12,026 nucleotides of DNA, from positions 1 to 12,026 of the forward strand of contig CAMPIU010000047.1 of NCBI GenBank assembly GCA_946886545.1. Direction: 5' to 3'. Below, in pieces: positions 7,047 to 12,026 of the stretch. Position 1 is the stretch's first letter; each line of letters starts with the position of its first letter. The position numbers and the translations under genes are program-made. The DNA comes from an uncultured Flavobacteriales bacterium. Lineage in GTDB: Bacteria; Bacteroidota; Bacteroidia; Flavobacteriales; Crocinitomicaceae. The notes below the pieces were generated by a model. It did no database searches and was not told the DNA's origin. It worked only from the letters and a program-made list of their open reading frames with translations.

Positions 7047-7364
7047 ATGCTGGCTATTAGAGACACGGTAGAATTACTCTCCGGTAAATGGAAAATTCAG
7101 ATTATCGGAACATTGGTATTCGAGAACTCGATGAAGTTTATGGAGTTGAAACGGAATATTCCGGGAATTGGTGCCAAAATGCTTTCAAAGGAATTACAGG
7201 AATTGGAAATCAATCAATTGATTACACGGACGGTTTGCGATACGAAACCAATTACAGTAGAATATAAAATAACGCCTTATGGTCTAACGCTGGAACCGAT
7301 CATTGCAGAGTTGGCTACTTGGGGAGCCAATCACAGAAAGCATTTGTTTAGCAACAGCAATTAG
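7047..7364 (+). CDS. HxlR-family winged-helix transcriptional regulator
   Basis: The 105 residues are a nearly complete HxlR winged helix: AIRDTVELLSGKWKIQIIG (3-21), the recognition part GIGAKMLSKELQELEINQLI (40-59), the wing RTVCDTKPITVEYKITPYG (61-79), then LEPIIAELATWGANH. The family acts as small dimeric, often redox- or electrophile-responsive regulators. The product is short at the N terminus, and 7047 is only the first usable start after an in-frame TAA; the preceding codons still encode family-like sequence with the conserved cysteine. If 7047 is used, the protein lacks that cysteine and part of the first dimerisation helix. A weak GGCAG lies just before this ATG. Downstream it converges on the small lipoprotein gene. 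Target genes are unknown; the upstream dyads suggest self-control. Confidence 0.85.
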   Translation: MLAIRDTVELLSGKWKIQIIGTLVFENSMKFMELKRNIPGIGAKMLSKELQELEINQLITRTVCDTKPITVEYKITPYGLTLEPIIAELATWGANHRKHLFSNSN

Positions 7365-7774
7365 TTCAGATTAATGTTCTTGAAAACTGCGCGGCACTCA
7401 CAGGTACCTCCGCCTTTTTTGTTTTTGCTTACTTCCGTAAATATGTAGTTTGCACCACTGTTCAGGTCCTTGTTCAGAGTCAGTAAAGTATCTTCAGCAC
7501 GACCACTGATGGAATCTGCATACATTTTACACGGGCCGAATTGAGACATGTTTTTATGGCCGTTTCTTTCAAGGATAATCGTTTCACTTTTTCTCGCAAT
7601 AAAGAAACTGTCTACGGTGAAGAAGACGGTTGCTGCAGAATCTGTCCGTTGATATACTTTCACCCAAACATCGTAATCGGAATCATTTTGAATGACTTGG
7701 TTGTATTTTACACTTGGATCCTTGCATGCAGCAAGAATTAAAAGAAGTGTTATGAACGGCAGGATTTTCTTCAT
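7361..7774 (-). CDS. Small lipoprotein of unknown function
   Basis: The 137-residue product has a clear lipoprotein signal: MKK, a hydrophobic core, and the lipobox LAAC with Cys17. The mature part of about 120 residues is predicted to be mostly beta, with alternating polar and hydrophobic stretches such as YDVWVKVYQRT and ATVFFTVDSFFIA. It also has three further cysteines (82, 125, 127), the last two as CEC after a GGG turn near the C terminus; a disulfide between 82 and one of them is possible. I do not recognise the family. It is expected in the periplasm, anchored to the inner or outer membrane. It has its own predicted promoter box four bases before the ATG. Its stop overlaps the stop of the HxlR gene by four bases. 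Confidence 0.8.
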   Translation of the reverse strand: MKKILPFITLLLILAACKDPSVKYNQVIQNDSDYDVWVKVYQRTDSAATVFFTVDSFFIARKSETIILERNGHKNMSQFGPCKMYADSISGRAEDTLLTLNKDLNSGANYIFTEVSKNKKGGGTCECRAVFKNINLN

Positions 7775-7778
7775 GCTT

Positions 7779-7786
7779 CAAAGGTA
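7779..7786 (-). promoter_or_regulatory. -7 promoter box of the small lipoprotein gene
   Basis: On the minus strand TACCTTTG matches TAnnTTTG exactly and is separated from the ATG by four bases (AAGC). A TTG occurs 24 bases upstream, slightly too far for a standard -33 element; TTAG lies at 20 bases. The predicted transcript starts at or within about two bases of the start codon. Confidence 0.5.
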
Positions 7787-7825
7787 TGAAATTCAGGGAA
7801 TAGAATCTAACAATTAATTTAAAGA

Positions 7826-7860
7826 CCTTGATTCCACAGGGCTAATAGACACATGTCTAT
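7826..7860 (-). terminator. Two short dyads after the barrel gene, possible weak terminator
   Basis: Downstream of the barrel stop, ATAGACACATGTCTAT (7845-7860) is a near-perfect dyad with seven of eight paired positions. Then, in minus-strand order, CCCTG (7841-7837) can pair with CAAGG (7830-7826) with one wobble, followed by TCTTTAAATT. Neither is a strong terminator, and readthrough into the small lipoprotein gene is possible. The remaining gap (7775-7825) holds only that gene's promoter. Confidence 0.25.
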
Positions 7861-7868
7861 GCGTCTTT

Positions 7869-9587
7869 TTAGAAGCGGATTGTTACCCCGACCATTGCCT
7901 GAAAACCTTGGGTCGGGTAATTGTACCACCTTTTGTAACGCTGTGCGGCTACATTGTTCAAATTTATGAATCCCGAAACGCGTTTGTTGTAACGGTATTC
8001 CAAACCAATATTTGCATCTGCCAGGAAGCCAAGCTTTAAACCGTATTGATTGTTTTCTTCCAGGACATCTTCTCCAGGACCAAAGACCTTCGCTCTTCTT
8101 CCCCCTTCCAGGCTTACATCAACATTCAAAATGAATTTGTCGTACAGGTTGTAAGCACCACGCAAAACCAATTGAAATTGCGGTAAGTTCCAGGCAAATA
8201 TATTGTTCTTCGCGTTGTAAGAATAGTATCTTCCGATAACATCGATCTTCACTTTTTCTTTCAGTTGATAGTAAATAGATCCTTCCAGCTTGGTAATGTT
8301 CATTGTATCGTAGATCACACTGAAACGGTTCCCACCGGAATAAGTAGTATCTGTTACAAAAAGCGCTTTGTTTTTGACATGTGAAAAACTAGCAAAGATA
8401 TTGAATCCGATTCGTTTGGATAAAGTTCCTTTGATCCCGATGTATCCGTCTGCGGCCTTGTGTTCATTTAGAAGGGAGACATTAGACAAGGAGAATTCGT
8501 TCTCGTCCGTAATGCGTTTGAAGGTTTGTTGCGTCAAACCACCTGTTACTCCGGCATAAGGAATCAGGATGTCATTGAACAGGGAATATTTTACTTCAGC
8601 GATGGGATAGAGGTATACCTTGTTTTTTGTGCCAAGACTAGCAGTCAGATCTACTCCGATCTTTGCCTTCAGTTTCAGATTCTTTGAATAAGTGCTGATA
8701 CTTGGACGCAAGCTGATGATGGTGTTTTTTCCTTCCAAGCCTGTATTCAGGAACCCCGGCATGGTATCCTTCATGACCCCATATTTGTAGGAATTGTGAA
8801 GAATATCCAGATCAGCAGCAAAAATTTCAGTTCCCCATTTGTAATCAGCTCCGGTGCGGATGGCAAAGAAATTCTCACGGGCATTCCAATCCTTAAGCGA
8901 ATCAGCTGTTGGTTTTTTATCATTAAAATGGCGGTATTCCATTCCAAGCTTCCAGTTCAATCCCAAACTATCGTGTGCGTGGGAATTAAAGCCACCTTTC
9001 AATCCGAAAGTATTGAATCGCTGGGCGATGCTATCCTTATCTGCATCTTCATTGGGGAAACCATAGAAATGAAGTCCCTGGTTCCGGTAATAGGATTCAA
9101 TGTCCCAGCTGTATTTCTTTTCATTTACACCCACAAAGCCACGAACATTGGTCCGGTCGAAATTTGCAGGGGCAACGTTTCTCATTTTCCCGAAAGAACT
9201 TAAGTGATGTAAATGACCGCCGTAATTCATTTTTCTGCTGCGACCATTGTTGTAGTAAATTTCCGCCAAAGGCATCAACAAAGAACCGATCCCGATGCGG
9301 GCGTATCCGTTATATAATTGCGGCAGTTTTTGCTGCAGGTTTACTTTTGCCGGCTCGATCTTCGGAATTTCAAAAGTAGGCTCGTAATTGATCGAAAGTA
9401 AGGGATAAGAAGTTGATGGAATAGGAAAAACCGTATCCAAAATTTTGGGCTGGGAATTTAAGCGGTGCGCATCTTCAACCGATCTGTTTCCGGAAGCATT
9501 AAAAATAATATCATTTTGCCCGAAAACTGAAAATGATCCGATCAATACCGCACTTATAAGTGTTAATATGTATGTAACTCTTTTCAT
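7869..9587 (-). CDS. Outer-membrane beta-barrel protein, TonB-receptor-like, partner of TPR protein
   Basis: The 572-residue protein has a signal peptide (about 1-23, cleavage near VFG-Q). Next is a proline-rich N-terminal region of about 70 residues (FPIPSTSYPLLSINYEPTFEIPKIEPAKV). The rest is a long series of amphipathic strands alternating with turns, beginning with LYNGYARIGIGSLLMPLAEIYYNNG and HLHHLSSFGKM, and ending in VGVTIRF with the terminal Phe usual in outer-membrane barrels. The barrel resembles the proteins often labelled TonB-dependent receptor that follow a long TPR gene in Flavobacteriia (recalled, not searched). I see no plug domain or TonB box, so active import is doubtful. 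The start overlaps the TPR stop as TAATG, implying translational coupling and perhaps a shared complex. Confidence 0.85.
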   Translation of the reverse strand: MKRVTYILTLISAVLIGSFSVFGQNDIIFNASGNRSVEDAHRLNSQPKILDTVFPIPSTSYPLLSINYEPTFEIPKIEPAKVNLQQKLPQLYNGYARIGIGSLLMPLAEIYYNNGRSRKMNYGGHLHHLSSFGKMRNVAPANFDRTNVRGFVGVNEKKYSWDIESYYRNQGLHFYGFPNEDADKDSIAQRFNTFGLKGGFNSHAHDSLGLNWKLGMEYRHFNDKKPTADSLKDWNARENFFAIRTGADYKWGTEIFAADLDILHNSYKYGVMKDTMPGFLNTGLEGKNTIISLRPSISTYSKNLKLKAKIGVDLTASLGTKNKVYLYPIAEVKYSLFNDILIPYAGVTGGLTQQTFKRITDENEFSLSNVSLLNEHKAADGYIGIKGTLSKRIGFNIFASFSHVKNKALFVTDTTYSGGNRFSVIYDTMNITKLEGSIYYQLKEKVKIDVIGRYYSYNAKNNIFAWNLPQFQLVLRGAYNLYDKFILNVDVSLEGGRRAKVFGPGEDVLEENNQYGLKLGFLADANIGLEYRYNKRVSGFINLNNVAAQRYKRWYNYPTQGFQAMVGVTIRF

Positions 9588-12026
9588 TATTCCCCTGTTT
9601 TTTCATCCACTTCAATTACCGTAGGTTCGCTCGGATTAGTCAAAGTTTTTGGTTGTGTTTTCAATTGCATAATCTCGTCGTACAATTCGCTAGCCTCCTG
9701 CAATACGCCATCATCTTTTACCGGATAATGATCGATTACGGATTTGATCGTATTTTCAGCCTGGAACAAGTCTTTTTTCTGAAGCAGTACTTTTGTTTGC
9801 AGGATTAATCCTTTTGCGATCCAGTAGTCATAACCCGGTTTCATTTTGAGTAATTCGCGGATCAAGGTTTCTGTTTTGGTGTAATCTGCCTGTTCAAAAG
9901 CATTCAAAGCGAGAATATATTTGGATTCTGCACCCCATACGGTTGTGGTGTTTTTGATCACATAATCCAGAGACAACTGTGCTTCTGCATATCTTTTTTC
10001 TTTGGAAAGCGATATTCCTTTGATGTATTCTGCTTCCAGTTTCAATTGCGTGGTTTGCTGAACTCCCAGTACTTTTTGGGCGTATTCCACCGCATTTGCA
10101 TAATTCTCCAATAAGAAATGACAGCGCATCAATCCGATCCGGGCATTATTCAGGAATTCCGGATTGGAACTGGTTTCCTCCGTTCGTTTATAGTAAGGAA
10201 GTGCAGCTTCTTTTTGATTTCCGTTAAACAAGAACTTAGCAGTCCGGACCGAAGCCAATTCCGTATAATCATCGTTTGGACCGGCAAGTGTAATCTGGTA
10301 AACAGCAACTGCTTCTGCCTCTTTCTTCAGGCGATACAAGGCGTCTGCTTTTTGATTCATTGCATCCCGATAGAATTTGCCATTCGGATACTTATTCAGG
10401 TATTTATCAAATTCTGCAATGGAAGCATTCCATTCTGATTTTTCGTAGAGATCAAACCCAAGACGGTAATATTCATCTTCCACTTGGGTCGCAAGAGAAT
10501 CGGCACAACTGTATTTGCCTGATAAGGCCTCAATCTTGTTCAGTAAGCGCTGTGCACGGTAAACCGCAACCAGAGAGCTTACTTCGCGTTCACAAATGGT
10601 GTCATTTATTGCAAACTCATTCAAAACTTTCGTATAAAACGTTTCTGCCTGGTTGAAATTACTGCGTTTGAAAGCAATATCACCCAAATAATGATAAGCA
10701 TCTTTTACGATATTGCTAGTCGGATAATCGGAGATGATCTGTTTATAGTACCGTTCCGATTTGTCCAAATTGTCCATCTCAAAGTAAGCACGTGCAATGT
10801 CTGAAATGGCCCGTTGCATGTACCTGGATTTCGGGTAATTATTGATGATGTCGGCTAAGCTCTGAACCCGCTCCTCTTTCTTATTCATAAAGTTATAGGT
10901 GCGGGACATGTAATAAAGCGCCTGGTCGTCGTACCCTACTTTCAGATTGTAAGCAGCTTTGTAATTATCAATTGCCAGCTGGTTAGTGATATTATCAGCC
11001 GCAGTAGTTCGATAGTATTCATCAGCCAAACGCATGTGTGCATCTGCCTTTTTATCCAAATCAGTGAGGTTTGGCTGTTTCAAATAATCACGGAAAGTTT
11101 CCTGGGTCTTCGAATAGTCTTCCAATGCCAAATAGGCATAACCTTTATTGTAGATCGCATCATTTCTCAATCCGCTAAGCTGAGAACCGGACATTCCCAT
11201 GAATTGGGTGTACTTTTTGATGGCTTCCGAATAATTTTTTAAATAGAATTCTGCATCAGCGCTCCAGTAGATTGCCTTAGCACTGATTTCCGGGCTGATT
11301 GGATATTTGTCTACCAATTCAAATGCTTTTATTGCATTCGCATATTCTGATTTTTGGAATAATTCAACTCCGCGGTTGAAAGCAATTAATTGGTAAGCAG
11401 ACTTCAGTTTAATGTCTTTGCTGGTCAATTGATCCAACGATTCCAGGGCTTTTTGATAGTTCTTAGTCGAAGTGTATACATTCACCAAATACTGGTAAAT
11501 GACTTGTTTGCGTTTTGATTCCGGGTATTTTTCGAGATACAAATTGAAAGCCTCAACTGCTTCGTCGTAAGCATTCATGTCTAATTTGTAGGAGAGCAAA
11601 GCATAGTTATACAAGGCATCTTCCTGGATCATTTTGTCCATATCAAGCTGACTTGCCGCTTCGAAAGCTGTACGTGCATAAACCAATTCACCCAGGTTGG
11701 TGTAACATTCACCCGCGTGGTAAAGGGCTATCTGACCCAGCACATCTTTCTCCCGAGCTACTCTGTCGAAGTATTTAACCGCTTTGGTGCAGTTGGAAGT
11801 TCGCGAATAAGCCAAAGCGAGCGCATAATCATCGTCGCGTGTGGTATTGGATTTCGAATTATACAATTCCAGGTAGGGAAGTGCTTCATCATACTTTTCC
11901 AGGTGGAAATAACTGTCTCCGATGATGTGGCTGATCTCGACTTGTTCTGCGGGTTTCAAACTATCCACTTTACTTGGTGCGAAATCCACAACTTCCTGGT
12001 ATTTGTGCTGGATATAGTAGATTCTG
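9587..12026 (-). CDS. Tetratricopeptide repeat protein, 5' end outside window
   Basis: The frame is open from the right edge to the TAA at 9589-9587, giving 812 visible residues. A GTG at 11989-11987 is in frame, but the codons before it still read as a TPR helix (IYYIQHKYQEVVDFA), so the true start lies beyond the window. Nearly the whole visible length is TPR-like helix pairs of about 34-37 residues, with recurrent signs such as YNKGYAYLALEDYSKTQETF, AYHYLGDIAFKRSNFNQAE and EYDEIMQL. It ends in a short acidic tail (EPTVIEVDEKTGE). TPR arrays are protein-binding scaffolds. Export to the periplasm is likely from its outer-membrane partner, but the signal peptide is not visible. Its stop and the barrel start share one base (TAATG). 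Confidence 0.88.
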   Translation of the reverse strand, partial: RIYYIQHKYQEVVDFAPSKVDSLKPAEQVEISHIIGDSYFHLEKYDEALPYLELYNSKSNTTRDDDYALALAYSRTSNCTKAVKYFDRVAREKDVLGQIALYHAGECYTNLGELVYARTAFEAASQLDMDKMIQEDALYNYALLSYKLDMNAYDEAVEAFNLYLEKYPESKRKQVIYQYLVNVYTSTKNYQKALESLDQLTSKDIKLKSAYQLIAFNRGVELFQKSEYANAIKAFELVDKYPISPEISAKAIYWSADAEFYLKNYSEAIKKYTQFMGMSGSQLSGLRNDAIYNKGYAYLALEDYSKTQETFRDYLKQPNLTDLDKKADAHMRLADEYYRTTAADNITNQLAIDNYKAAYNLKVGYDDQALYYMSRTYNFMNKKEERVQSLADIINNYPKSRYMQRAISDIARAYFEMDNLDKSERYYKQIISDYPTSNIVKDAYHYLGDIAFKRSNFNQAETFYTKVLNEFAINDTICEREVSSLVAVYRAQRLLNKIEALSGKYSCADSLATQVEDEYYRLGFDLYEKSEWNASIAEFDKYLNKYPNGKFYRDAMNQKADALYRLKKEAEAVAVYQITLAGPNDDYTELASVRTAKFLFNGNQKEAALPYYKRTEETSSNPEFLNNARIGLMRCHFLLENYANAVEYAQKVLGVQQTTQLKLEAEYIKGISLSKEKRYAEAQLSLDYVIKNTTTVWGAESKYILALNAFEQADYTKTETLIRELLKMKPGYDYWIAKGLILQTKVLLQKKDLFQAENTIKSVIDHYPVKDDGVLQEASELYDEIMQLKTQPKTLTNPSEPTVIEVDEKTGE

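Noticed and set aside
8796..9203. Plus-strand open frame of 135 codons inside the barrel gene
   Set aside because: It lies antisense within a well-supported outer-membrane protein, lacks family features, and has no promoter box or binding site.
11987..11989. GTG as the start codon of the TPR protein
   Set aside because: The frame stays open to the right edge and the upstream codons still encode TPR-like helix sequence, so the start lies outside the window.

Overview
The window reads as a chromosomal segment of a member of the Bacteroidota, most likely order Flavobacteriales. The evidence is a secreted protein with SprB-type repeats and a C-terminal type IX secretion (T9SS) sorting domain, a protein joining a CCDC81-like HU domain to a SPOR domain, a paired long TPR protein and TonB-receptor-like outer-membrane barrel, and promoter boxes of the Bacteroidota form TAnnTTTG. 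Base composition is moderately AT-rich. I see no mobile element, CRISPR array, tRNA or rRNA, and no gap between genes longer than about 200 bases.

Layout from left to right. Positions 1-156 (+) hold the last 51 codons of a membrane protein. It converges on a minus-strand gene (207-2465) for a T9SS-exported protein built of seven tandem repeat modules; a hairpin terminator lies between them. This gene is divergent, across 97 bases carrying two promoters, from a plus-strand gene (2564-3778) whose product has an HU-like domain, one membrane segment and a SPOR domain. Next is a tight three-gene operon (3841-6846) for an ABC efflux or extrusion system: lipoprotein adaptor, FtsX-type permease and ATPase. 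A 200-base regulatory region full of dyads then leads into an HxlR-family winged-helix regulator (7047-7364) whose 5' end looks broken by an in-frame stop. Converging on it, with stops overlapping by four bases, is a small lipoprotein gene (7361-7774). The right end is a coupled minus-strand pair: a TPR protein (9587 to beyond the right edge) followed by an outer-membrane barrel (7869-9587).

No single new multi-gene system stands out. The most interesting signals are these: (1) three unrelated genes in which the TAnnTTTG promoter box sits exactly four bases before an ATG, a geometry predicting leaderless mRNAs; (2) for the HxlR gene this geometry marks an upstream ATG (6996) followed in frame by a TAA at codon 4, suggesting a nonsense-mutated or reinitiating gene that would lose a conserved cysteine; (3) a nested dyad cluster upstream of that regulator; (4) the HU-membrane-SPOR architecture, a candidate link between nucleoid and septal peptidoglycan; (5) strict alternation of two module types in the SprB-like protein.
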